From the NCBI RefSeq assembly GCF_011405655.1, contig NZ_AP022829.1, positions 2,713,001 to 2,777,000 on the forward strand: DNA of 64,000 nt. The letters are read 5' to 3'. A program made the translations under genes and the position numbers. How positions within the stretch are numbered: the stretch's first letter is position 1; each line of letters starts with the position of its first letter. The notes beneath the pieces were generated by a model. That model was not told the origin of the DNA and ran no database searches. It saw nothing but the letters and a program-made list of their open reading frames with translations. This document shows, piece after piece, positions 49,460-57,689 of the stretch. This stretch comes from Adlercreutzia hattorii. Its GTDB lineage: Bacteria; Actinomycetota; Coriobacteriia; Coriobacteriales; Eggerthellaceae.

Positions 49460-51160
49460 CTACTGCCAATCACTACCGATCAGGATGAGGAAGTCGCCGT
49501 CGTAGACGTACTCGCCGTCGGTGTTCTGCACGGCGCGGCCGCAGCCGAGGGCGTCGATGAGCTCCTCGGCGTAAACGCGCTGATCGGGCGTATCGAAGAC
49601 GACCACGGTCTCCTCGTAGCTGAAGCTGTTTGCGTTGGAGGCGTCGGCGGTATACCCGAGCGGTTTGATGCGCTCGAGCGCCTCGGCGCCCACGCCGTTG
49701 ATGCCGTTGCCGTTCTTGATGGTGACGATACCGGTGCGCGTCTCGCCGAAGGTCTGGCGCTGCGTGCCGTTTACGCCCTGAACGCCCTCGCTGTCGCTGG
49801 CGGCCGCCTTGCCGTCGCCAACGCTAGCGAGCACGGTGCCGTTCAACTCGTCCACCTCATCGACCTCGGTGGGGGGCAGGCCCTCGCGCACGCGGCCCAT
49901 CATGGTGTTCCACGCGGCCACGTCCAGCTGCTCGTACCAGGTGTCGTTCTTGTACTCGCTGATGGTGGGCTCCATGGCCGAATAAATGTCCTTAGACGGG
50001 TCGATGCCCTGCATGGAGGTGGCCAGCGCCACGATGTCGCCCACCTTGAAGTCGGTGGTGATGTACTGGGAAAGCGCGCTAATGGTGTTGGCCATGGTGG
50101 CGGGGTCGGCCGAGAGGATCTTCTTGGCGATGGCGCCGAGCACCAAGCGCTGGTTGGCCGCGCGGTAGCGGTCGCCGTCGCCGTACTCGTCATAGGAGTG
50201 GCGCGAACGGCACAGGATGAGCGCCTCTTCGCCGGAAAGCGTCTGCTCGCCCGCATCCACATGTCCGCCGGCCTCGTCGTCGTTGATCTCCATGGGCACG
50301 TCCACTTCCACGCCGCCCAGGGCATCGACGACATCCTCGAAGCCGTCGAAGTTGATCTCGGCGTAGTGGGAGATGGGCACGCCGGCCATCTGGGAGACCG
50401 TCTTGATGGCGAGCGCCGGGCCGCCGATGGCGTAGGAGGCGTTCAGCTTCTGCAGGCCGTAGCCCTCGATCTCGATCTCAGTGTCGCGGTGCATCGACAC
50501 CATGGTGACCTTCTTGTTCTGTGGATCGACCCGGGTGAGGATCATGGAGTCGGAGCGGAAGGTATCGCCAGCATACTGGGTCGATTGCTCGCGAGCAGCC
50601 GACTTGTCGGTGCCCATGAGCAGCATGTAGAAGGTGCCGCCGTCGTACTCGGCCGGCGCCTCCAAGGCTTCCACGACCTCGGGGGTGATGTCCTCGTTCA
50701 TCTCCTGCTCGATACCGGAGATGTAGGCCCAAGCGGCCCCGGTGGCGCCGAGCACGCCCACGAGCACGAAGGCCAGCACGCCCAGCAGAATGCGGCGGCG
50801 TTTCTTGCGGCGACGGTCCTTGGCGTAGTCGTCGCCGGTGGCTCCGCGGGAATAGGGGTTGGGCTCGGCCATGGGCGGTAGCGCCGGCACGGCATTGGCC
50901 GCCATGCCTTCAAGGGCGGGCTGCTTGGGCAGCGGCTGGGAGTGCCGCGGGTTGTTCGAGCCGACGGGCTGCGAATGGCGGGGGTTGTTCGACCCTACCG
51001 GCTGGGAATGGCGCGGATTGTTGGTCGCCTTCCCAAGGGGCTGGGAGTTCCGGGGGTTGTTGGCGCCGACGGGCTGCGAATGCCTCGGATTGTTCGACTT
51101 TCCCACGGGCTGGGATGCGTGTTGGGCACGAGGGTTGTTCTTGCCTGGAGTTTCGGCCAT
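49460..51160 (-). CDS. LytR-CpsA-Psr (LCP) family cell-wall glycopolymer ligase with repeat tail
   Basis: A protein of 566 aa. The cytoplasmic N-terminus has six near-copies of NNPRHSQPVG (residues 8-79), a basic segment KDRRRKKRRR, one TM helix (about 124-147), the LCP catalytic domain (FYMLLMGTDKS, FRSDSMILTRVDP, SMHRDTEIEI, SRHSYDEYGDGDRYRAANQR) and a C-terminal LytR_C domain (about 470-560). LCP proteins attach teichoic-acid-like or capsular polymers to peptidoglycan. The start at 51160 is inferred from where the reading frame becomes Pro/Asn-rich; the ribosome site is poor, so a different start is possible. It follows the MurT-GatD gene on the same strand by 230 bp. Confidence 0.92.
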   Translation of the reverse strand: MAETPGKNNPRAQHASQPVGKSNNPRHSQPVGANNPRNSQPLGKATNNPRHSQPVGSNNPRHSQPVGSNNPRHSQPLPKQPALEGMAANAVPALPPMAEPNPYSRGATGDDYAKDRRRKKRRRILLGVLAFVLVGVLGATGAAWAYISGIEQEMNEDITPEVVEALEAPAEYDGGTFYMLLMGTDKSAAREQSTQYAGDTFRSDSMILTRVDPQNKKVTMVSMHRDTEIEIEGYGLQKLNASYAIGGPALAIKTVSQMAGVPISHYAEINFDGFEDVVDALGGVEVDVPMEINDDEAGGHVDAGEQTLSGEEALILCRSRHSYDEYGDGDRYRAANQRLVLGAIAKKILSADPATMANTISALSQYITTDFKVGDIVALATSMQGIDPSKDIYSAMEPTISEYKNDTWYEQLDVAAWNTMMGRVREGLPPTEVDEVDELNGTVLASVGDGKAAASDSEGVQGVNGTQRQTFGETRTGIVTIKNGNGINGVGAEALERIKPLGYTADASNANSFSYEETVVVFDTPDQRVYAEELIDALGCGRAVQNTDGEYVYDGDFLILIGSDWQ

Positions 51161-51390
51161 CCTGGAAGGTCTCGCTTTCGTGGTTCGTGTTCCTTGGCGA
51201 GCAGAACCGCAAGCCGTGCAGCACCGCAAAACCAAGAATTGCTCAATTCGAAGTAACATTTTGGCAAAGAATTGCCGAACGGCGCAACAAAATGGGCCCC
51301 ATTACCAGTGAAAAGCCATAGGAGAACGGCAGATTGCCCACAACTTCGCCACGGATGCGCCGAGCAGGAGCGTCAGCATTGAAGCGTCTC

Positions 51391-53661
51391 CTACGACAGG
51401 CGCTTGACCATGGAGGCGTTGGCGGCGAGCTCGGCGCCATCATCAAGAGGAGCGAGATCGGCGGCCGGGGTTCCGGTGCGCCCCGCACGGCGTTCGAGAG
51501 CGCGGGCGAGCAGCCAGTCGGCCACTTCCGGATTCTTAGAAAGCAGCGGCCCGTGGGAATAGGTGCCCACAACGTTCTTGTAGCGCGCGCCCTCCACGCG
51601 ATCGTCATCGTTGTTGCCGTGGCCGCAGGAGGACACGACGCGGCCGAAGCCTTCCACGCCTTCGCCCAGGTAAGTGCGGCCGGCGTGGTTCTCGTAGCCC
51701 ACCACAGGATGGGCGGCCAGGGGGGATTCCAGCACCATGTTGTCGATGAGGCGGTCGGCGGACGTGCCGGGGCGGCGCGTCTCCATGTCGATGAGGCCGA
51801 GGCCGGGCACGAGCTCGTCGCCCCACAGCCACTGGCGGCCGAGAATCTGGTAGCCGCCGCAGATGGCGAGCAGCGGGCCGTCTCCTTCCACATAGACGGC
51901 CAGCTCGTCGCGCATCGCCAGCAGCTGCTCGCTGGCAAGCTTCTGCTCGCGGTCGGGGCCGCCGCCCATGAAAACGAGGTCGACCTGGGAGAAGTCCACC
52001 GCCTCTCCGTGCTGGATGCGGCGCACTTCCACGGGGATGCCACGCCAGCGCAGGCGCTGTTCCAAGATGCGCACGTTGCCACCGTCGCCATAGAGGTTCA
52101 GCAGGTCGGGCAGCATATGGGCGATGATGACGGGGGGCTCAGGGGATTCCTCAGATGCGAGAGAGGCGGGAGTTGCGGAAGGCTCGGAGGTTGCGGGATC
52201 CTTCGGCTCCGCGCCTTCGGCGCTGCGCTCAGGATGACACGAGGTGGGAGCGGCACTCGCGCCGGCGGCCTCGGCGATCGGGGCCGGCGTCGGGGCGGGG
52301 GCGACAGCGGGTTCGGCGGCTTCCATGGCGTTCAGGGCGGCGTGCACCTGGGGGAGGGCCGTGTAGTTCGCGATGGCGTAGACGGCGGCGTCGGCCGGCA
52401 GGGTGCCCGCGGCCACAAGCGCCCCCAGGCGGGAGAAGGCGTCTTCGATGTTCTCGATCACCGCCGCCTCGATGCCGGCGTACTTCAAACGCACCGCCAG
52501 GTCGTGGGCACGGGAGCCGCCAGCGAACACCACCGTGCCCGGCTGTCCGGCAAGCTCTTCGAAATCGATATCCCAAATCCACGAGATATCATGGCCGTCG
52601 GCCACCTGGTCGTTGATGAAGAAGGCCACCATCTTGGGACCCTGGTCAGCTTCTACGATCTTCAAATTCTGATTGAAGCCCGTGGGGTTCTTCGCCAGAT
52701 TCAGCAGCACGTCGCGACCGCCGAGGCGGTAACGCTGCAGGCGCCCGTTGCGCGGGTTGAAAGCATCCTGGGCCCGCTGGAAATCGGCCGTGGGAATGCC
52801 CGCCTCGCGGCAAAGGGCATAAGAGGCCACGAGATTGTAGGCGGCGTAGGGCGTCGGCTGCGGCGTGTGCACCGATTCGCAGCCGGCAGGCCCGCAGACC
52901 TCCATGGTCACGCCAGCGGGGCCGATGGCGATGTCGCGGCCGGCGAAGTCCAATGTCGGGCGCGCGAAGTCGCATTGGTCGCAGAAGTAGTCGCCGAGCT
53001 GGCCGTACTGGCGGTAATGGTAGCGCACCATGCCGTCGCATTTCTGGCACATCTGGGCGTCGGTCACGGTGTTCTGGGCCAGGCCCATGGACTCGTCCAG
53101 GCCATAGGCGACCGTGCGGTTGGGCACCTCGTCGGCAATGCGGGCGCACAGCGGGTCGTCGGCATTGTACACGAGCACGGTGTCCGGCGAGGCGGCCAAC
53201 GCCCCCGCAATGGACGTTTGGATGCGGTCGATTTCGCCGCAGCGGTCGAGCTGGTCGCGGAACAGATTCAGCAGCAGCACATAGTTCGAGCGCAGGCGGG
53301 GCAGCACGTGGGCGAGCCACAGCTCGTCGCATTCGAAAACGCCCCACTGGGCAGCCGGCTGCTGCAGAAGCGCCGAGGTGATGCCCGCAGCCAGATTCGC
53401 CCCTGTGCGATTGCAGATGATAGTGCACCCGGCAGCTTCGAAGGCGTCGGCAAGCAGGTTGTTCGTCGAGGTCTTCCCGTTGGTGCCCACGGTGATGACC
53501 GAGCCTTGCGCGCACTTGCCGCGCAGCTCGTCGAGCAGCGACGGATCAATGGCGAGCGCGATCTTCCCCGGCAGATTAGCCGCAGGCCGCCTCGCCACAT
53601 GACGCAGCCCCCAGGTTGAAACGGCGCCGGCCGCCTTCGCAAGCGAAAACCTCAAGCTCAT
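51391..53661 (-). CDS. Fused MurT-GatD lipid II isoglutaminyl synthase
   Basis: A fusion protein of 756 aa. The N-terminal MurT part (about 1-430) has a Mur-ligase P-loop VGTNGKTSTNNLLADAF, the four-Cys ribbon CQKCDG..FCDQCDF, and a DUF1727 tail (ISWIWDIDFEELAG). A linker (about 432-505) with an interspersed repeat follows. The C-terminal GatD part (about 506-750) has the amidotransferase nucleophile LAICGGYQILG and the His of GTYSHGPLL. MurT and GatD together amidate D-isoGlu of lipid II; in most Gram-positives they are separate genes. Fusion fixes the 1:1 stoichiometry. The start at 53661 has GAGGTG upstream. It may be co-expressed with the LCP gene downstream. Confidence 0.93.
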   Translation of the reverse strand: MSLRFSLAKAAGAVSTWGLRHVARRPAANLPGKIALAIDPSLLDELRGKCAQGSVITVGTNGKTSTNNLLADAFEAAGCTIICNRTGANLAAGITSALLQQPAAQWGVFECDELWLAHVLPRLRSNYVLLLNLFRDQLDRCGEIDRIQTSIAGALAASPDTVLVYNADDPLCARIADEVPNRTVAYGLDESMGLAQNTVTDAQMCQKCDGMVRYHYRQYGQLGDYFCDQCDFARPTLDFAGRDIAIGPAGVTMEVCGPAGCESVHTPQPTPYAAYNLVASYALCREAGIPTADFQRAQDAFNPRNGRLQRYRLGGRDVLLNLAKNPTGFNQNLKIVEADQGPKMVAFFINDQVADGHDISWIWDIDFEELAGQPGTVVFAGGSRAHDLAVRLKYAGIEAAVIENIEDAFSRLGALVAAGTLPADAAVYAIANYTALPQVHAALNAMEAAEPAVAPAPTPAPIAEAAGASAAPTSCHPERSAEGAEPKDPATSEPSATPASLASEESPEPPVIIAHMLPDLLNLYGDGGNVRILEQRLRWRGIPVEVRRIQHGEAVDFSQVDLVFMGGGPDREQKLASEQLLAMRDELAVYVEGDGPLLAICGGYQILGRQWLWGDELVPGLGLIDMETRRPGTSADRLIDNMVLESPLAAHPVVGYENHAGRTYLGEGVEGFGRVVSSCGHGNNDDDRVEGARYKNVVGTYSHGPLLSKNPEVADWLLARALERRAGRTGTPAADLAPLDDGAELAANASMVKRLS
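52196..52239. repeat. Interspersed repeat inside the MurT-GatD linker
   Basis: The 44-bp sequence GGATCCTTCGGCTCCGCGCC...AGGATGACA, which reads HPERSAEGAEPKD on the minus strand, is a repeat form scattered in many bacterial genomes. Here it lies in frame in the linker (about residues 475-489) without disturbing either domain. It includes the palindrome GCGCCTTCGGCGC. Confidence 0.7.
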
Positions 53662-53884
53662 GAATGCACCTCGTTGCTCTTAAGAGGAGGCGGCCGCGCT
53701 CAAGGTCACCCTAAGCGGCTTGACTGTGCTACCACACCGCGAGTTTCAAGCCACACTCCCCGTTTTTTCGATGGCGACCAGTATAGCGTTGGAGCGCCCT
53801 CCCCCGCCTCAACCCACGGCCTTTCCAGATTCAGCCGAAATGTTGAAGTGCCGAAGGGCCATTGAAGGCCGCCACTCCCGAAGG

Positions 53885-53914
53885 CGGCACAATTCGGCAC
53901 AATTCGGCACAATT
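53885..53914. repeat. Three perfect 10-bp direct repeats upstream of tRNA-Thr promoter
   Basis: CGGCACAATT occurs three times in succession, ending 46 bp before the -35 box. The spacing of one helical turn matches that of the repeats before tRNA-Ser(GCT), although the sequence differs. Confidence 0.75.
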
Positions 53915-53960
53915 CACCTTCACCGTTGTGCGCGAAAGAGGAATTCGCAGCTCCAAATGC

Positions 53961-53989
53961 TTGCGCAGCATCGCCCAGTTCGCTATACT
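53961..53989 (+). promoter_or_regulatory. Promoter of tRNA-Thr(CGT)
   Basis: TTGCGC at 53961-53966, a 17-bp spacer and TATACT at 53984-53989; transcription would start about 22 nt before the tRNA. Confidence 0.75.
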
Positions 53990-54017
53990 AAACAGCCGCT
54001 TCGCAAGAAGCACTCTC

Positions 54018-54093
54018 GCCAACGTGGCTCAGCTGGTAGAGCAACGCACTCGTAATGCGTAGGTCAGCGGTTCGAATCCGCTCGTTGGCTCCA
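54018..54093 (+). tRNA. tRNA-Thr(CGT)
   Basis: Acceptor arms GCCAACG / CGTTGGC, D-arm GCTCAGCTGGTAGAGC, anticodon stem ACGCA/TGCGT with loop CTCGTAA (anticodon CGT), T-arm GGTTCGAATCC, discriminator T and encoded CCA. It reads ACG codons. Confidence 0.95.
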
Positions 54094-54100
54094 GAATTCG

Positions 54101-54130
54101 AAAGCGCCCCGCCCCGCCGCGGGGCGCTTT
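54101..54130 (+). terminator. Terminator of tRNA-Thr(CGT)
   Basis: AAAGCGCCCC / GGGGCGCTTT, a perfect 10-bp stem with a 10-nt GC-rich loop. It lies 27 bp before the next start codon. Confidence 0.8.
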
Positions 54131-54156
54131 GCATATCGCGCGAGAATCGAGCCTCC

Positions 54157-56799
54157 ATGGAACACATCGAAACCGCCACGCCTCTTGCCTTCACCGAGCC
54201 TACCGCCATTGAGGTGCGCGGGGCGCGGGTGCACAACTTGAAGAACCTCTCGCTGGATGTGCCGCTGCGGCAGCTCGTGGGCATCGCGGGCGTATCCGGA
54301 TCGGGCAAAAGCTCGCTCGCGCTGGGCGTTCTGTACGCCGAGGGCAGTCGCCGCTACTTGGAGGCGCTTTCCACCTACACCCGCCGACGCATCTCCCAGG
54401 CCGGCCGCGCCACCGTGGACGAGGTGCTGCACGTTCCGGCGGCCCTCGCCCTGCGCCAGCGGCCCGGCATCCCCGGCGTGCACTCCACCTTCGGCACGTC
54501 CACGGAGCTTTTGAACTACCTGCGCCTCATGTTCTCGCGCCTCGGCTGCCATGTGTGTCCCAACGGGCACGTGAACGCGACGACCCTGAACGTGGCCGCC
54601 GAGCTGCCCATTACCTGCTCCACCTGCGGCGTGGAATTCTACGGCCCCTCCGCCGAGGACCTCGCCTTCAACAGCGGTGGCGCCTGCCCCACCTGCGGCG
54701 GCACCGGTGTCGTACGCGACATCGACGAGTCCACGCTCATCGCCGACCCCAACCTTACTTTAGAAGAGGGCGCAGTGGCGCCGTGGCGCAACCTCATGTG
54801 GTCGCTCATGCCGCAGGTGGCCCGCGAGATGGGCGTGCGCACCGACGTGCCCTACCGCGACCTCACCGATGCCGAGAAGGACATCGTGCTGCACGGCCCC
54901 ATGGAGAAGCGCCACATCCTGTACGTCCCCAAGAACAAAGACCATGCCACCGAGCTGGACTTCACCTACTACAGCGCCGTGAACACCGTGAGAAACGCGC
55001 TGGCGAAGGCGAAGGACGAGAAGGGCATGGCGCGCGTGGCAAAGTTCCTCTGCGAGTCGGTGTGCCCCGACTGCCACGGCACGCGGCTCTCCGAGAAGGC
55101 GCGATCGTCCACCATCGACGGGCGCAACCTCGCTCAGGTGACGGCCTTGTCGCTGGACGAGCTGCGCGATTGGCTGCCTGGCGTGGCCCCGTGGCTTCCG
55201 CCAGAGATGCGCCCGATGTGCGATTCCATCACGAGCGAGATGACCGAGCCAATCCAGAGGCTGGAGCAGCTGGGGCTGGGGTACCTCACCCTCGACCGTG
55301 CCAGCGAGACGCTTTCGAACGGCGAGCGCCAGCGCGTGGCCCTCACGCGCGCCGTGCGCAGCCGCACCACCGGCATCCTCTACGTACTGGACGAGCCCTC
55401 CATCGGGCTGCATCCGGCGAACATCGAGGGGCTGCTGGGCGTCATGGACGACCTTCTGTCCGACGGCAACTCCGTCGTGATGGTGGATCACGATGTGGCC
55501 GTGCTGCGCCACGCGAACCACCTCATCGAGATCGGACCCGGCTCGGGCGCCGACGGCGGCCGCGTCATCGCCCAAGGGTCGGTGGCCGAGGTGGAGGCGA
55601 ACCCGGCCAGCCGCATCGGGCCGTTTCTGGCAGGCACGGCGAAGGTGCGGGTGCGCACGCCTGTCGCACCCGAACATCTCTTCGACGAAGGAGCCATCAC
55701 GCTGGAGACCGACACCATCCACACCGTGCATCCGCTGGAGGCGCGCATTCCGAAAGGGCGTCTGACCTGCGTGACGGGCGTGTCGGGCTCCGGAAAGACA
55801 ACGCTCGTGCTAGAAAGCCTGGTCGCGGGGCTGAAGGCATCGCTGGCCGGCACGCCGCTGCCGGGGCATGTGCTGTCCGTGGACGCTCCGGGCATCGCGC
55901 GGGTCGATCTGGTGGATGCCACGCCCATCGGCGTGAACGTACGCTCCACCGTGGGCACCTACTCCGGCGTGCTGGACGATCTGCGCCGTGCCTTCGCCAC
56001 TCTGCCGGACGCCAAGGAGCAGGGGCTGAGGGCGGGCGCGTTCTCCTACAACACCGGATCCTTGCGCTGCCCCACCTGCGACGGCACGGGACAAATTTCC
56101 CTGGACGTGCAGTTCCTCCCCGACGTGGACATCCCCTGCCCCGACTGCCGCGGCAGCCGCTACGGGCGGGAGGCCTACGCCATCCAAATGGCCATCGAAG
56201 GCGGCGTCGAACTGTCCGCCGACGCCGAAATGGAACGCAACGCGACCCATGAGCCCACCCCCTACGGAGGCTCAGCAGCGGAGCACAACCATGCCGACGA
56301 TTTCGAAAGCGTGCACACGCTGTCGCTGCCGGAGGTGCTCACGCTGACCGTTGACCAGGCGCTTTCCGCGCTCGCCCATCTGAAGAAGGTGCGGGACAAG
56401 TTGCAGATCCTCCACGATTTGGGCCTGGGCTATCTCACTCTGGGCGAGGCCACACCGGCACTTTCCGGCGGCGAGGCCCAGCGCCTGAAGCTGGCCAGCG
56501 AGATGCGCCGCAACCAGGACGACACCCTCTTCATCTTCGACGAGCCCACCATCGGGCTGCACCCGCTGGACGTGGAAACCCTCATCGACGTGCTGCAGAA
56601 CCTCATCGAGCACGGCGCCACCGTCGTGGTCATCGAGCACGACCTGGACATGATCGCCAACGCCGACTACGTCATCGACATGGGCCCCGGCGGCGGCGAG
56701 ACCGGCGGTCGCATCGTGGCCGAGGGCACCCCGGCCCAAGTAGCCGCCAACCCGGAAAGCCTCACCGGCCGCTATCTAGCGAAAGAATTGGAGGAATGA
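54157..56799 (+). CDS. UvrA-like ABC ATPase lacking the UvrB-binding region
   Basis: A protein of 880 aa with two ABC ATPase modules: Walker A GVSGSGKS (45-52) and a second GVSGSGKT, signatures LSNGERQRVAL and LSGGEAQRLKL, and Walker B YVLDEPSIGLHP and FIFDEPTIGLHP. Zinc-finger cysteines are visible as CPNGH..CSTC..CPTCGGTG and CPTCDGTG..CPDCRGS. In canonical UvrA a domain of about 120 residues, which binds UvrB, lies between the RLGxxxCP segment and the SFNNPAGACP-like block. Here the two are separated by only about 40 residues, so that domain is missing. This is the class II/UvrA2 type, linked to drug or DNA-adduct tolerance rather than standard excision. The start at 54157 gives a normal N-terminus. 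It overlaps the convergent cytochrome gene by 28 bp. Confidence 0.9.
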   Translation: MEHIETATPLAFTEPTAIEVRGARVHNLKNLSLDVPLRQLVGIAGVSGSGKSSLALGVLYAEGSRRYLEALSTYTRRRISQAGRATVDEVLHVPAALALRQRPGIPGVHSTFGTSTELLNYLRLMFSRLGCHVCPNGHVNATTLNVAAELPITCSTCGVEFYGPSAEDLAFNSGGACPTCGGTGVVRDIDESTLIADPNLTLEEGAVAPWRNLMWSLMPQVAREMGVRTDVPYRDLTDAEKDIVLHGPMEKRHILYVPKNKDHATELDFTYYSAVNTVRNALAKAKDEKGMARVAKFLCESVCPDCHGTRLSEKARSSTIDGRNLAQVTALSLDELRDWLPGVAPWLPPEMRPMCDSITSEMTEPIQRLEQLGLGYLTLDRASETLSNGERQRVALTRAVRSRTTGILYVLDEPSIGLHPANIEGLLGVMDDLLSDGNSVVMVDHDVAVLRHANHLIEIGPGSGADGGRVIAQGSVAEVEANPASRIGPFLAGTAKVRVRTPVAPEHLFDEGAITLETDTIHTVHPLEARIPKGRLTCVTGVSGSGKTTLVLESLVAGLKASLAGTPLPGHVLSVDAPGIARVDLVDATPIGVNVRSTVGTYSGVLDDLRRAFATLPDAKEQGLRAGAFSYNTGSLRCPTCDGTGQISLDVQFLPDVDIPCPDCRGSRYGREAYAIQMAIEGGVELSADAEMERNATHEPTPYGGSAAEHNHADDFESVHTLSLPEVLTLTVDQALSALAHLKKVRDKLQILHDLGLGYLTLGEATPALSGGEAQRLKLASEMRRNQDDTLFIFDEPTIGLHPLDVETLIDVLQNLIEHGATVVVIEHDLDMIANADYVIDMGPGGGETGGRIVAEGTPAQVAANPESLTGRYLAKELEE

Positions 56800-57191
56800 C
56801 GGCGAAACACCGACATAACCACCGGTATACGCAGAACAATATGAACGAGCAGGGCGGCTAGTAGTACTTTGGCGGAAAGGGCGTGCACGGGATCCCAAAA
56901 ATAGTAGCCAGTCGCATAAAGGCCCAAGGAGGGAAGCAGCGCCCCCGACACCATGATCCCCGACACGACGCAGAAAGCGAGTGCAACCAGCAGCACGCCG
57001 TTGAGCACGCGCTGCGTCCAACGGCCACGACCGCCTAGACCCTCACCGCTCATCACAACATGAGCAACCATAAGCACAAAGACGCCCACGCCGAGATATT
57101 CGTGCAAGGGCATCCCCGTCGTCGCCGGATTTGCGGTCACCAGATAGAAGGCAAGCAACATGATATCGAAAGCGATTCTAGGCGCTCGCAT
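56772..57191 (-). CDS. Small membrane cytochrome b (DUF4405-like)
   Basis: A protein of 139 aa with four predicted helices. Histidines at 30, 44, 103 and 117 sit in pairs 14 residues apart (MPLHEY, VAHVV, DPVHAL, LVHIV), the pattern of a diheme four-helix cytochrome b, so it probably carries electrons across the membrane between menaquinol and an exported protein. It overlaps the diheme-like gene by 14 bp and the convergent UvrA-like gene by 28 bp. It is the last gene of the operon that begins at the molybdo-enzyme. No ribosome site is clear before the ATG, consistent with coupling. Confidence 0.82.
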   Translation of the reverse strand: MRAPRIAFDIMLLAFYLVTANPATTGMPLHEYLGVGVFVLMVAHVVMSGEGLGGRGRWTQRVLNGVLLVALAFCVVSGIMVSGALLPSLGLYATGYYFWDPVHALSAKVLLAALLVHIVLRIPVVMSVFRRHSSNSFAR

Positions 57192-57603
57192 CGCGCTCTC
57201 CCTTCGACAAGCCGTGTACGGCCAACCAAAGGCCGAGCACCAGCGTCACGGGCATGAGAATCCACAGGTTCAAGGACATATCGGAGGCCTGGTGGTAACG
57301 GCCAGTGAGAGTATCCCAGCCGTGGCACTCGACCGACGCGCAACCAGCCTCGGGACAACGCATCTCGCTGTGACCATCGGGTTCGGGAACAGCGTCGTAC
57401 CCGTGGCACATGACACTTGCGCATCCGGCTACCGGACAAACAGCCTCCGCCGTCAGAGGATGCACACCCGAATCCGGCGCAAGAGCAAACCCCACCCCTG
57501 CCACGCCGGCGAAAACGGCGCCAACGATGGCGACAGCCATAAGCCGCTTACGCCGTGTCTTTCTCCGCTTCAAACTGTTCACTTCGCTCGAATTCGCTTT
57601 CAC
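57178..57603 (-). CDS. Membrane-anchored diheme-like cytochrome c with CX4CH motifs
   Basis: A protein of 141 aa. A basic start and a TM/signal helix (about 21-42) are followed by two near-identical units VCPVAGCASVMCHGYD and RCPEAGCASVECHGWD, each with Cys-x4-Cys-x4-Cys-His (Cys56/61/66-His67, Cys83/88/93-His94), then a second TM helix (about 112-131). CX4CH haem attachment is known in cytochrome c3, so two haems are likely, but the extra cysteine in each unit is unusual and an Fe-S or zinc site is possible. The start is GTG at 57603 with AAGGA upstream. It is the probable electron relay between the small cytochrome b and the NrfD complex. Confidence 0.72.
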   Translation of the reverse strand: MKANSSEVNSLKRRKTRRKRLMAVAIVGAVFAGVAGVGFALAPDSGVHPLTAEAVCPVAGCASVMCHGYDAVPEPDGHSEMRCPEAGCASVECHGWDTLTGRYHQASDMSLNLWILMPVTLVLGLWLAVHGLSKGERDASA

Positions 57604-57625
57604 CGCTCATCCTTTCCAAGGCGAA

Positions 57626-57655
57626 AAGAGCCGCAAGCGCGGGCCTGCGGCTCTT
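57626..57655 (-). terminator. Hairpin between the NrfD and diheme-like genes
   Basis: AAGAGCCGCA / TGCGGCTCTT, perfect 10-bp stem with a 10-nt loop, followed on the minus strand by TTTT. It may reduce transcription of the last two genes relative to the first three. Confidence 0.75.
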
Positions 57656-57689
57656 CGAAGGGAGGTCTCCACTCTCGGCGATAAAGCCG

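Larger units (their letters stand above)
53662..54017. other. Intergenic region upstream of MurT-GatD and tRNA-Thr
   Basis: A 356-bp stretch without a supported gene. It holds the MurT-GatD upstream region, a triplet of 10-bp repeats (53885-53914) and the tRNA-Thr promoter (53961-53989). Short open frames here look like chance. Confidence 0.65.

Noticed and set aside
50934-51115. CRISPR-like array
   Set aside because: The regularly spaced repeats are in-frame coding repeats of the LCP protein tail with no variable spacers.
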